Part shown: positions 1-8,234 of the stretch, one piece after another
Layout: each line of letters begins with the position of its first letter
Position numbering within the stretch: position 1 is the first letter of the stretch
Source of the DNA: Cystobacter fuscus
GTDB lineage: Bacteria; Myxococcota; Myxococcia; Myxococcales; Myxococcaceae
NCBI RefSeq assembly: GCF_002305875.1
Contig: NZ_CP022098.1
Location: 9,300,001-9,364,000, forward strand
Direction: 5' to 3'
Length of the DNA stretch: 64,000 nt
Position numbers and translations under genes: made by a program
The notes under the pieces: generated by a model
What the model saw: only the letters and a program-made list of their open reading frames with translations
What the model was told of the DNA's origin: nothing
Database searches by the model: none

Positions 1-42
1 GACGGACGCGCGGTGGCACTCAACATCAAGGAGCACCGATAC

Positions 43-2349
43 ATGCGAAAGTCGTCTACGTGGCCGGTGGGCGGAGTACGCCCGCTGAGGGCCATGGTGG
101 TGGGTTGTGCCCTCGTAGCTCCTCTGTCCGCCATCGCGGGCCCGTCCGACACGAAACAGCCACCTGCCTCCGCGCGCGGCGTCTCGCTGCCTCCGGCGGT
201 GCTCGTCAGTGATTCGCGAGAGGTCTCCGCGGGTGGAGCCAGGGGTTACTCGCTCGTGACGCCGGCCGGGCTCGTCATCCACCGCACCGAGCGGCCTGTC
301 CTGGCGCTGCGCTCCATCCAGGTTCCCGGCACGGCCATCCAACTGCATACGTGGCAGGAATCGCAGACGAACGGGATGCGCCAGAGCTACACGGCCTATA
401 CGCGCGGCGGGACGGAGGCGGTTGGCCGTGTCAGGGATACCAGCTACCTGGTACGTCTGGACGCGGCGCAGTTCGACCCGCTCCAGGTCACGCAGCCGCT
501 GGCCACCCGTCTGCTCGCCGCGGATCCGGACAACACGCTGCACCTGGTGCAGTTCCTCGGGGCGCCGCTGCCGGAGTTCCGCGAGGCCATCGAGCGCCAG
601 GGCGGCAAGGTGTTGCGCTTCCTCACCGACCACACCTTCGTGGTGGACATGGACGCGGACGCGCAGAAGCGCGTCGCGGAGCTGCCCTACGTGCGCTGGG
701 TGGGGCCCTACCACCCCGAGTACCGGCTGGAGCGCGAGCTGCGGGAATCCCTGATGGGGCTGGCGCCGGCGCTGGCACCGCAGCGCTACTCCATCATGCT
801 GGGTGAGAGCGGCGCCGGACGGCAGGAAGAGGTGGCCGCCCTGGTGCGCAAGCTCGGCGGCACGGTGGAGCTCATCGAGCAGGGAGGCCTGCGCGTGGAG
901 GCCACGCTCACCGCGGCCCAGCTGCGCCAGGTGGCTCGCTCCAACGCGGTGCAGTTCATCGACCGGTGGGGTGGCCCCGGTGGCGTGGACATGGACATCG
1001 TCCGCGACGTGGGCGGCGCCAACTACCTGGAGGGGCTCGAGGGCTGGACGGGCCAGGGCGTGCGCGGGGAAATCTTCGACACCGAGCTGCTCACCACGCA
1101 TCAGGAGTGGAGCACCGCCCCCATCATCCACAGCACGGGCACCACGGGCTCGCTCCACGGCAGCAGCTGCTACAGCAACAACTTCGCCCGGGGCGCGAAC
1201 CCGGCCGCGCGCGGCATGATTCCCAGCGGCCAGGGCATCTTCTTCCGCTACAGCGAGTCCACCCAGTTCGGCGGCACCAAGTCCCGCTACGACATCAACA
1301 AGGAGCTCATCAACCCGGCCGGGCCCTACCGCGCCGTGTTCCAGACCTCCAGCGTGGGCAGCGCCCAGGGCACCGCCTACACCACCATCTCCGCCGAGGT
1401 GGACGACTACCTCTTCAAGCACCCCATCCTCAGCACACAGTCGCAGAGCAACACGGGCAGCCGGAACTCACGCCCGCAGGCGTGGGCGAAGAACATCGTC
1501 TCCGTGGGCGCGGTCCAGCACCAGAACACCGCCAGCCGCGCGGATGACCGCTGGAACTACACCGGCAGCATCGGGCCCGCGGCGGACGGCCGCATCAAGC
1601 CGGACCTGTCCTACTTCTACGACTCCATCCAGTCGGCGACTGGCAGCGGCAACGCCAACTACACCCAGTTCGGCGGCACCAGCTCCGCCACACCGCAGAC
1701 GGCGGGCCACTTCGGTCTGCTCTTCCAGATGTGGCACGAGGGCGTCTGGAGCGGCTTCGGCGGCAAGGCGGACGTGTTCGACAGCCGCCCCCAGATGGCC
1801 ACCGCCAAGGCGCTGATGATCAACAACGCCTACCGCTACAACTGGCAGGCCGGCGGCTCCAACGCGGACGTCGACCGCTACAAGCAGGGCTGGGGCACCG
1901 CCGACATCCGGCGCCTCTACGACCGCGCCCCGAAGACGAGCGTCATCGACGAGACGGACCTCCTCACACCGCTGGGTGTCAAGACGTACGACGTCACCGT
2001 CCCGAGCGGTGAGACGGAGCTGAACGTCACGCTCGTCTTCACCGATCCGATGGGCACCGTCGGCGCGGCCCAGACGCGCATCAACGACCTGTCGCTCCGC
2101 GTGACGGACCCGAACGGCACCGTCTACTGGGGCAACTACGGCCTGACGACGGGCAGGTTCTCCACCCCGGGGGGAACGTCCAACACCATCGACACGGTGG
2201 AGAACGTGTTCATCCAGAACCCCGTGGCCGGCAAATGGACGGTGGAGGTGCTGGGCGACGAGATCGTCCAGGACTCCCACGTGGAGACGACCGCGCTGGA
2301 CGCGGACTACGGCCTGGTGGTCAGCGGTGGCGTCATCAGTGGTGGGTGA
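43..2349 (+). CDS. Secreted S8 (subtilisin-like) serine protease
   Basis: Subtilase that would hydrolyse peptide bonds outside the cytoplasm. From the ATG at 43 the protein has 768 residues. The catalytic triad can be read as Asp346 (EIFDTE), His372 (SLHGSS) and Ser547 (GGTSSATP). A hydrophobic N-terminal stretch (about residues 16-33, ending near AIAG) looks like a signal peptide, followed by a propeptide-like region of roughly 300 residues. The last 130 residues (ELNVTLVFTDP through LVVSGG) form a beta-rich domain like the P-domain-like tails of myxobacterial subtilases. An in-frame GTG exists at 13, but ATG 43 has AAGGAG nine bases upstream and is preferred. It is monocistronic and convergent with the next gene. 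Family assignment is firm; the substrate is unknown. Confidence 0.92.
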   Translation: MRKSSTWPVGGVRPLRAMVVGCALVAPLSAIAGPSDTKQPPASARGVSLPPAVLVSDSREVSAGGARGYSLVTPAGLVIHRTERPVLALRSIQVPGTAIQLHTWQESQTNGMRQSYTAYTRGGTEAVGRVRDTSYLVRLDAAQFDPLQVTQPLATRLLAADPDNTLHLVQFLGAPLPEFREAIERQGGKVLRFLTDHTFVVDMDADAQKRVAELPYVRWVGPYHPEYRLERELRESLMGLAPALAPQRYSIMLGESGAGRQEEVAALVRKLGGTVELIEQGGLRVEATLTAAQLRQVARSNAVQFIDRWGGPGGVDMDIVRDVGGANYLEGLEGWTGQGVRGEIFDTELLTTHQEWSTAPIIHSTGTTGSLHGSSCYSNNFARGANPAARGMIPSGQGIFFRYSESTQFGGTKSRYDINKELINPAGPYRAVFQTSSVGSAQGTAYTTISAEVDDYLFKHPILSTQSQSNTGSRNSRPQAWAKNIVSVGAVQHQNTASRADDRWNYTGSIGPAADGRIKPDLSYFYDSIQSATGSGNANYTQFGGTSSATPQTAGHFGLLFQMWHEGVWSGFGGKADVFDSRPQMATAKALMINNAYRYNWQAGGSNADVDRYKQGWGTADIRRLYDRAPKTSVIDETDLLTPLGVKTYDVTVPSGETELNVTLVFTDPMGTVGAAQTRINDLSLRVTDPNGTVYWGNYGLTTGRFSTPGGTSNTIDTVENVFIQNPVAGKWTVEVLGDEIVQDSHVETTALDADYGLVVSGGVISGG

Positions 2350-2398
2350 TGTCGACAGCAACGGCTGAGTAGCCCCGCGCCACACTCACCGCCCATGC

Positions 2399-2427
2399 GG
2401 GCTCCGGTGGTGCCGACACCGGAGCCC
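2399..2427. terminator. Perfect 10-bp stem-loop between convergent genes
   Basis: GGGCTCCGGT (2399-2408) and ACCGGAGCCC (2418-2427) are exact reverse complements around a 9-base loop. The element sits between the 3' ends of the S8 protease gene and the YgiQ-like gene. There is no T-tract, so a classical intrinsic terminator is not proven. A bidirectional end-stabilising or terminating hairpin is the simplest reading. Confidence 0.5.
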
Positions 2428-2491
2428 CGATGAACAACGTCGTCACCGGGGAGCCTTCACCCCACCCAGGTGAACAGGGCCCACAGGGCGA

Positions 2492-4420
2492 TTACCGGGC
2501 GCGCCGCTCCTGCCGCTCGCGCGCCTCGGCCTGCTTGCGGCGCGAGGCCTCGGCGCCCGTCTCCGGCGGCACCAGCGCGTGGGGTCCCCGGCCGATGAGG
2601 TCCTCCCGGCCCGCCTGGATGAGCGCCTCGCGCGCCAGCGGCCACTGCTCCGGATTCCAGTAGAGCAGCAGCGCCTTCTGCAGCTTCTTCTCGCGCAGGC
2701 CCCGCGCCGTGTACACCGGCTCCATCTTCAGCGGATCCAACCCCGAGTAGTACATGGCCGTGGCCACCGACATGGGCGTGGGAATGAAGTCCTGCACCTG
2801 GCGCGGCCGCTTGCCGTTCTGCTTGAGCCACAGCGCCAGCTCCACCATGTCCTTCAGCTCCGAGCCCGGGTGCCCGCTGATGAAGTAGGGAATGTCGTAC
2901 TGCTCCTTGCCCGCCTCCTCGCTCGCGCAGGCGAACATCGTCTGGAAGCGCTCGAAGCTCTCGATGCCCGGCTTCTTCATCTTCTCCAGCACCCGCTTCG
3001 ACACGTGCTCGGGCGCCACCGAGAGCTGGCCGCCCACGTGGTGCGCGGCCAGTTCCTTCACGTACTCCGGCGAGCGCTCGGCCAGGTCGTAGCGCACGCC
3101 GCTCGCGATGAAGACGTGCTTGATGCCCTCCTCCTGGCGCACCTGCTTCATCAGGTCGATGAGCGGCCCGTGGTCCGTGTCCAGGTTCTCGCACACGCCC
3201 GGGTGCACGCACGACAGCTTGCGGCAACGCTTCTCGATGTCCTCGCTCTTGCACTTGAGCTTGTACATGTTGGCCGTGGGGCCCCCCAGATCCGTGAGCG
3301 TGCCGCGGAAGTCCCCCATGCGCCGCAGGGCCCGCACCTCGCGCAGCACGCTCTCCGCGCTGCGGCTCTGGATGACCCGGCCCTCGTGCTCGGTGATGGA
3401 GCAGAAGGTGCACCCGCCAAAGCAGCCACGCATCAGCACCACCGAGTGCTTCACCGTCTCGTAGGCCGGAATCTGCTCCCGGTACATGGGGTGCGGCACG
3501 CGGTTGAACTTCAGGTCATACAGCTCGTCCATGGCCACCGACGCGCTGTCCCCCTTGCCCGCCCCGTCCTCCAGGGGAAGCGCCGGCGGGTTGAAGTAGA
3601 CGGCGCGGTTGCCGTGGCGCTGCGCCAGGGGACGCCCGTTGCCGGGGTTGGTCTCCATCTGGAAGTCGCGCGACATGCGCGCGAAGGCCTCCTTGTCGGC
3701 CACCACCTCCTCGTACGAGGGCAGCACCACCGTCTTCTGGTCCGCGGCGCGCCGCGCGGGGTCCGCCTCGTGCACCTTCATCGCCTCGTCGTTGATGAGG
3801 TAGGCCGTGCCCCGCACGTCCCGGAGGTCCTCGATGAGCTCGCCCCGGTCGAGCCGGTCCGCGATCTCCCAGATGGGGCGCTCGCCCATGCCGAAGACGA
3901 GCAGGTCCGCCTTGGCGTCGAAGAGGATGGCGCGCCGCACCTTGTCGCTCCAGTAGTCGTAGTGCGCGATGCGGCGCAGCGACGCCTCGATGCCCCCCAG
4001 CACGATGGGCACGTCCGGATAGGCCTCGCGGCAGCGCTGGGCGTAGACGATGGTGGCCCGGTCCGGCCGGGCGTTGGTGCGCCCCCCGGGGCTGTACTGG
4101 TCCTCGGAGCGGTTCTTCTTCTGCGCGGTGAGCCGGTTGAGCATCGAGTCCAGGTTGCCCGCGGCCACCCCGAAGAAGAGCCGGGGCTTGCCCAGTTCCT
4201 TGAAGGGCTCGGCCGAGTGCCAGTCCGGCTGGGAGATGATCCCCACCTTGAAGCCACGCCCCTCGAGGAAGCGGGCGATGAGCACCGGGCCGAACGCGGG
4301 GTGATCCACGTACGCGTCACCCGTGACGATGATGATGTCGAGCTGTTCCCAACCCCGGGCCTTCATGTCGGCGCGGGTGACGGGCAGGAAGGGGTGGGCG
4401 TAGCGGAGCGGAGTGGCCAT
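2492..4420 (-). CDS. YgiQ family radical SAM protein
   Basis: Protein of 642 residues, the usual length for the YgiQ family (UPF0313), a radical S-adenosylmethionine group whose reaction is not settled. The 4Fe-4S/SAM motif CxxxCxxC is visible as C333, C337 and C340 (GCFGGCTFC), followed by the family-typical SITEHEGR. The N-terminal half resembles the cobalamin-binding-like region of this family, with a [11 protein letters not shown] segment. The C-terminal tail is basic. The ATG at 4420 is preceded on the minus strand by purine-rich GGAGGTGAGGG. It is a single gene, convergent with the S8 protease and divergent from the HAD gene. Confidence is high for the family and low for biochemical role. 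Confidence 0.93.
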   Translation of the reverse strand: MATPLRYAHPFLPVTRADMKARGWEQLDIIIVTGDAYVDHPAFGPVLIARFLEGRGFKVGIISQPDWHSAEPFKELGKPRLFFGVAAGNLDSMLNRLTAQKKNRSEDQYSPGGRTNARPDRATIVYAQRCREAYPDVPIVLGGIEASLRRIAHYDYWSDKVRRAILFDAKADLLVFGMGERPIWEIADRLDRGELIEDLRDVRGTAYLINDEAMKVHEADPARRAADQKTVVLPSYEEVVADKEAFARMSRDFQMETNPGNGRPLAQRHGNRAVYFNPPALPLEDGAGKGDSASVAMDELYDLKFNRVPHPMYREQIPAYETVKHSVVLMRGCFGGCTFCSITEHEGRVIQSRSAESVLREVRALRRMGDFRGTLTDLGGPTANMYKLKCKSEDIEKRCRKLSCVHPGVCENLDTDHGPLIDLMKQVRQEEGIKHVFIASGVRYDLAERSPEYVKELAAHHVGGQLSVAPEHVSKRVLEKMKKPGIESFERFQTMFACASEEAGKEQYDIPYFISGHPGSELKDMVELALWLKQNGKRPRQVQDFIPTPMSVATAMYYSGLDPLKMEPVYTARGLREKKLQKALLLYWNPEQWPLAREALIQAGREDLIGRGPHALVPPETGAEASRRKQAEARERQERRAR

Positions 4421-4620
4421 GAGCGGAGTCCCTCACCTCCCCTAACCGCTCAGGGGGGCGGGAAGCAAACACCCGGGCTCCAAAAGTACCTCCGGACTCC
4501 CCTCCCCCGCCACCACCCCCTCGCTCGGCTCCCCCGCGGACAGGCCGGGGCCCTGGGGACACGAGAGAAGGCGCTTGAGCGTCATGGCCCACCTGGGGGA
4601 CACAGGCGAGGATGGAGCCC

Positions 4621-5265
4621 ATGACCGCCCCGCCCAAGACCATCGTCTTCGACCTCGACGGCACGCTGGTGGACTCGCTGCCGGACATCATCACCAGCTT
4701 CCAGTACGCCCTGGAGAGCCAGAAGCTGCCCGTGCCCTCGGTCGCGGAGGTCCGCGCCCTCATCGGCCTGCCCCTCGAGGACATGTACGCGCACTTCGCG
4801 GCGCCCGACCAGATCCCCACCCTGTGCGCCCTCTACCGCGAGCACTACCCCCGCAACTTCGTCACGCGCTCGCGCCCCTTCCCCGGCGCCGTGGAGCTGC
4901 TGCGCACCCTGCGCGAGCGCGGCTACACGCTCGCCATCGCCACCACCAAGCGCACCGACATGGCCCGGCGCTTCGTCGAGGCACTCGGGTTGACGTCCGC
5001 CGTGGACCACATCCAGGGCACCGACGGCTTTCCCCACAAGCCCGCGCCGGACGTCATCCAGCGGGCCCTGGCCGCGCTCGGCTCCGAGGGCCTGTGGATG
5101 GTGGGCGACACCACCCACGACATCCTCGCCGGTCGCGCCGCGGGCCTGCGCACCTACGCCGTCACCTGGGGCAACCACGGCGCGGATGAGCTCGCCACCG
5201 CGAAGCCGGACGAGATCCAGGCCGATCTCTCGCGGCTGCTCGAGCACCTGCCCGCGCGCGCCTGA
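4621..5265 (+). CDS. HAD-superfamily phosphatase, phosphoglycolate phosphatase-like
   Basis: Haloacid dehalogenase hydrolase of about 214 residues. Motif I is FDLDGTLVDS near the N terminus (nucleophile and acid Asp pair), motif II is ATTK, and motif IV is MVGDTTHD followed by the AGRAAG loop. The helical cap between motifs I and II and the overall length fit the Gph/PpaX group, which dephosphorylates phosphoglycolate or pyrophosphate. I cannot choose a substrate. The start at 4621 is chosen for its spacing from GAGG; an in-frame ATG at 4612 would add three residues. It is convergent with the small protein gene that follows. Confidence 0.88.
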   Translation: MTAPPKTIVFDLDGTLVDSLPDIITSFQYALESQKLPVPSVAEVRALIGLPLEDMYAHFAAPDQIPTLCALYREHYPRNFVTRSRPFPGAVELLRTLRERGYTLAIATTKRTDMARRFVEALGLTSAVDHIQGTDGFPHKPAPDVIQRALAALGSEGLWMVGDTTHDILAGRAAGLRTYAVTWGNHGADELATAKPDEIQADLSRLLEHLPARA

Positions 5266-5280
5266 CGCGCCCCGCGTACG

Positions 5281-5727
5281 TCACGCGGAGTGCGCCGCCT
5301 CCGCCTCGTGGACGTGCGCCTTCTGCTCCCGGTACTCGGAGATGTGCGCGTAGACGTGCTCCGGGAAGCGCAGGTCCTTGTAGACGTTGCCCTCGTCCGG
5401 GTCCTCCGGATTGGGGATGATGGGGAAGTCCTGCTGCTGCTGGAACTGCAGCACCTTCTCCCTCCGGGGCGGGCTGTAGTCGTGCGCCTTCACCTGCTCG
5501 ATGAGCGAGAGCGCCTGTGCCTCGTCGCACGCGGGATCCTGGAGGAGCAGCCACTTCAGCTCCGCCTCGTCCAGGAAGTAGCGTGCCACCATGGCGAAGA
5601 CGAGCCGGCCGAAATGGCCGATGTCCTTGCCCGCCTCGAGCGAGTCCAGCAGGTGCCGCATCATCCCGTTCTCGCGCAGGGCCTCCTGCCCACCCGCTCC
5701 CGCGCGCTCACCTCGTGTGTCCGTCAT
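5281..5727 (-). CDS. Conserved hypothetical protein, 148 aa
   Basis: I do not recognise a domain family. The protein is soluble, has no signal peptide, and is rich in charged residues. A helical N-terminal half (HLLDSLEAGKDIGHFGRLVF, then YFLDEAELKWLL) precedes a polar C-terminal half with PNPEDPDEGNVYKDLRFPEHVY and an Ala/His/Glu-rich end. The start at 5727 is chosen because AAGGGA lies just upstream; an upstream in-frame ATG at 5769 has no such site. The gene is convergent with the HAD phosphatase gene, with only 15 bases between the stops. The 136-base stretch upstream contains a short inverted repeat (AACCGG-5-CCGGTT, 5749-5765) that could be an operator. Function unknown. Confidence 0.7.
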   Translation of the reverse strand: MTDTRGERAGAGGQEALRENGMMRHLLDSLEAGKDIGHFGRLVFAMVARYFLDEAELKWLLLQDPACDEAQALSLIEQVKAHDYSPPRREKVLQFQQQQDFPIIPNPEDPDEGNVYKDLRFPEHVYAHISEYREQKAHVHEAEAAHSA

Positions 5728-5863
5728 GGCTGAAGTCCCTTTCCATGAAACCGGTCGGGCCGGTTGCATCTGAAAACATGTTCAGCACGGTGACGCGACC
5801 CTGCACCTGCCCGCCCTCGTCCCATGTACCGGATGCACGGAGGGCGAGCGGGAGGAGGGGCCT

Positions 5864-6706
5864 TCAGCTCGGGCGCGAGGAGAATTCCCCGGTCAGGGCC
5901 GGCTCGGATTCGGCCGCCTCCTCGGCGGGAGACTCGGGCACGGGGGTGGTGAGTGCTTCGAAGGTGGACTCGTACTGGGGGTGATTGGTGCCCAGCAGCC
6001 GATCCCACACGTTGAAGTAGAGGCCGAAGTTCCACTTCATCCGCTGGTGGTGCTGGTGGTGGTGGGTGGTCGTGGTGAACCACCGGCCCACGGGCGAGCG
6101 CAGGAAGCCCCGCGGATACAGCTCGACGCCCAGGTGCCCGATGACGTTGATGAAGAGCTGGAGGGTCAGGAAGATGAGGAACGCGCTGCGATGGACCGGC
6201 AGGGTCAGCAGGATGAGCGGTCCGATGCCCGCCTCGATGACGGCCTCCAGGGGGTGGAAGGCGTAGGCGGCGAGCGGCGATGGATCGTGCGACAGGTGGT
6301 GCACCTTGTGGACGTGCTCGAAGATGGGCTTCCAGTGCATGAAGCGGTGCGTCCAGTAGAAGTACGTGTCGTGCACCAGGAGCATCACCGGAATGGACAG
6401 GACGAACCACACCGGCCCATGGCGGTCGTCGGTGTAGAAGCGCGACAGCCCGGCCTCGGCGAGCGCGTACATCCACACGCCCACCAGCCCGAAGATGACC
6501 AGGGAACCCATTGAATAGAGGATCTCCCGGCGCGCCTGCTTCTCGCTCACCGGCCCGGGTCCCAACCGCCGGGACGAGAACCGCCGCGGCGTGCGGCGGT
6601 GGAAGAACACGAACGCCGGAAGGGCGAACACCACGTAGCGCAGCAGGTTGAGGAAGAACACGCCCAACGCGACGTCAATCGGGGAACGCGGGGGAAGCAT
6701 GGGCAT
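5864..6706 (-). CDS. Sterol desaturase / fatty acid hydroxylase family membrane protein
   Basis: Membrane di-iron oxygenase of the fatty-acid hydroxylase superfamily, about 280 residues. The characteristic histidine clusters are present in order: HDTYFYWTHRFMHW, then HKVHHLSHD, then THHHQHH near the C-terminal third. Together these should bind the di-iron centre. Hydrophobic segments flank them (FLNLLRYVVFALPAFVFF; VIFGLVGVWMYAL; FVLSIPVMLLV). Members hydroxylate or desaturate lipids such as sterols, sphingoid bases or carotenoids. Myxobacteria make sterols and unusual lipids, so a lipid substrate is plausible, but the exact one cannot be told. The ATG at 6706 has GGAG seven bases upstream; a TTG at 6727 is possible. 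Confidence 0.88.
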   Translation of the reverse strand: MPMLPPRSPIDVALGVFFLNLLRYVVFALPAFVFFHRRTPRRFSSRRLGPGPVSEKQARREILYSMGSLVIFGLVGVWMYALAEAGLSRFYTDDRHGPVWFVLSIPVMLLVHDTYFYWTHRFMHWKPIFEHVHKVHHLSHDPSPLAAYAFHPLEAVIEAGIGPLILLTLPVHRSAFLIFLTLQLFINVIGHLGVELYPRGFLRSPVGRWFTTTTHHHQHHQRMKWNFGLYFNVWDRLLGTNHPQYESTFEALTTPVPESPAEEAAESEPALTGEFSSRPS

Positions 6707-6816
6707 CAATGGTCTCCGGAGGAACAACAGCCTAGCGCCGCGTCCCCCAACAAAGTATCCCGGGCCCCCCGTTGTCTCCCGGCATCAACCCCACCCCCTT
6801 CCACGGAAATTCCAGC

Positions 6817-7611
6817 ATGGATCTCGAACTCCGCAATCGTCGAGCACTCGTCACCGGCTCCACCTTCGGCATTGGCTTCGCCATCGCCAAGGGACTGGCC
6901 GCCGAGGGCGCCCACGTCTTCATCAACGGCCGCAAGAGCGAGTCGGTCGACAAGGCGATCGCGCGCATCCGCCAGGAAGTGCCCGGCGCCCAGGTGGAGG
7001 GCGTGGCGGCGGATGCGACCACCGCCGAGGGCGCCCAGGCGGTGTTCGCCCGCGTGCCCGCGGTGGACATCCTCGTGAACAACCTGGGCATCTTCGAGCC
7101 CAAGCCCTTCTTCGAGATTCCGGACGCCGACTGGACGCGCTTCTTCGAGGCCAACGTGCTCAGCGGCGTGCGCTTCTCGCGCCACTACGCGCCCGGCATG
7201 CGCGAGCGCGGCTGGGGCCGCGTCCTCTTCATCTCCAGTGAGTCCGCCCTCAACATCCCCACGGAGATGATCCACTACGGCATGACGAAGACGGCCCAGT
7301 TGAGCATCTCGCGCGGGCTCGCCATGGAGCTGGCGGAGTCGGGCGTGACGGTGAACGCCGTGCTGCCCGGCCCCACGAAGACCGAGGGCGTGCAGGACTT
7401 CCTGCAGGATCTGGCGAAGTCCAAGGGCCAGACGGTCGAGCAGACCGAGGCGGACTTCTTCCGCACCGCGCGTCCCGGCTCGCTCTTGCGCCGCTTCGCC
7501 TCGCCCGAGGAGGTGGCCCACCTGGCCGTCTACCTGTGCAGCACGCGGGCCTCGGCCACCACCGGCGCCGCGCTGCGCGTGGATGGCGGCCTCGTCAACA
7601 ACATCGGCTGA
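6817..7611 (+). CDS. SDR family oxidoreductase
   Basis: Classical short-chain dehydrogenase/reductase of 264 residues. The cofactor loop TGSTFGIG lies at the N terminus, VNNLG follows the fourth strand (family NNAG), and the catalytic Tyr154/Lys158 pair lies in HYGMTK, with the preceding Ser in ISSESA. The C-terminal GAALRVDGGLVNN is typical of the group related to FabG. The acidic/polar residue after strand 2 (INGRKSE) suggests NADP(H) preference, which is only an inference. The start at 6817 is chosen because the Rossmann fold begins directly after it; upstream codons lack homology. It lies divergent from the desaturase-like gene and 55 bases before the hotdog-protein gene, perhaps co-transcribed. 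Substrate unknown. Confidence 0.9.
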   Translation: MDLELRNRRALVTGSTFGIGFAIAKGLAAEGAHVFINGRKSESVDKAIARIRQEVPGAQVEGVAADATTAEGAQAVFARVPAVDILVNNLGIFEPKPFFEIPDADWTRFFEANVLSGVRFSRHYAPGMRERGWGRVLFISSESALNIPTEMIHYGMTKTAQLSISRGLAMELAESGVTVNAVLPGPTKTEGVQDFLQDLAKSKGQTVEQTEADFFRTARPGSLLRRFASPEEVAHLAVYLCSTRASATTGAALRVDGGLVNNIG

Positions 7612-7666
7612 AGCACGGCGGGGAGGCAGCCCCTCCGGGCCCCGGGGATGTTATGTCCCAGGGGCC

Positions 7667-8176
7667 ATGCCCACCCTCTCCAGCCTGACCCAGTCCCTGA
7701 GCCAGCTCGCCTCCTCCGAAAACCTGCGCCTCCTGTGGAACGTGCTTCGCCACGCACCGGGAGGCGGTGTCCTGATGGGGCAGCTCATCGGCAACATGGC
7801 ACCGTACACGGGCTCCATCCGCCCGGAGGTGCTCTCCCTCGAACCCGGCTACGTCCGGGTGCGCATGAGGGATCGGCGCGCGGTGCGCAACCACCTGCGC
7901 TCGGTGCACGCCATCGCGCTGATGAACCTGGGCGAGGTGGCCACCGGACTGGCGGTGCTGTCCTCGCTGACCGGGGGCATGCGCGGCATCATCACCCACC
8001 TGGAGATGGACTACCTGAAGAAGGCGCGCGGCCCCATCTCCGCGGAGTGCCACGCGCCCGCGACCACTCCCGGCGAGCGCAAGGAGTACGACGTCCAGGC
8101 GGACCTCACCGACGCGGCGGGCGAGGTCGTGGCCCGAGCCCGCGCCCGCTGGCTCATCGGCCCCGCCATGCACTGA
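7667..8176 (+). CDS. DUF4442-like hotdog-fold protein (thioesterase superfamily)
   Basis: Protein of 169 residues resembling the PaaI/DUF4442 hotdog-fold group. The segment RNHLRSVHAIALMNLGEVATGLAV looks like the central hotdog helix with its substrate-facing Asn/His region, and GIITHLEMDYLKKARGPISAEC matches the beta-strand motif seen in acyl-CoA thioesterases. Members of this group may bind or hydrolyse acyl-CoA; catalysis is not established for most. The start at ATG 7667 is chosen because the upstream frame is antisense-like and Arg/Gly-rich. It follows the SDR gene closely, so a shared role in acyl metabolism is possible but unproven. Confidence 0.8.
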   Translation: MPTLSSLTQSLSQLASSENLRLLWNVLRHAPGGGVLMGQLIGNMAPYTGSIRPEVLSLEPGYVRVRMRDRRAVRNHLRSVHAIALMNLGEVATGLAVLSSLTGGMRGIITHLEMDYLKKARGPISAECHAPATTPGERKEYDVQADLTDAAGEVVARARARWLIGPAMH

Positions 8177-8234
8177 CCCGGTGGCCGGCGTTCGTCTAGG
8201 ATGAACGGCACCTCATGCCTCCAAGGGTTCACGC

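Noticed and set aside
2579-4624. Long open frame (681 codons) on the plus strand opposite the YgiQ-type gene
   Set aside because: It is Arg/His/Leu-rich with no recognisable domain and is a mirror frame of a clearly coding minus-strand gene in G+C-rich DNA.
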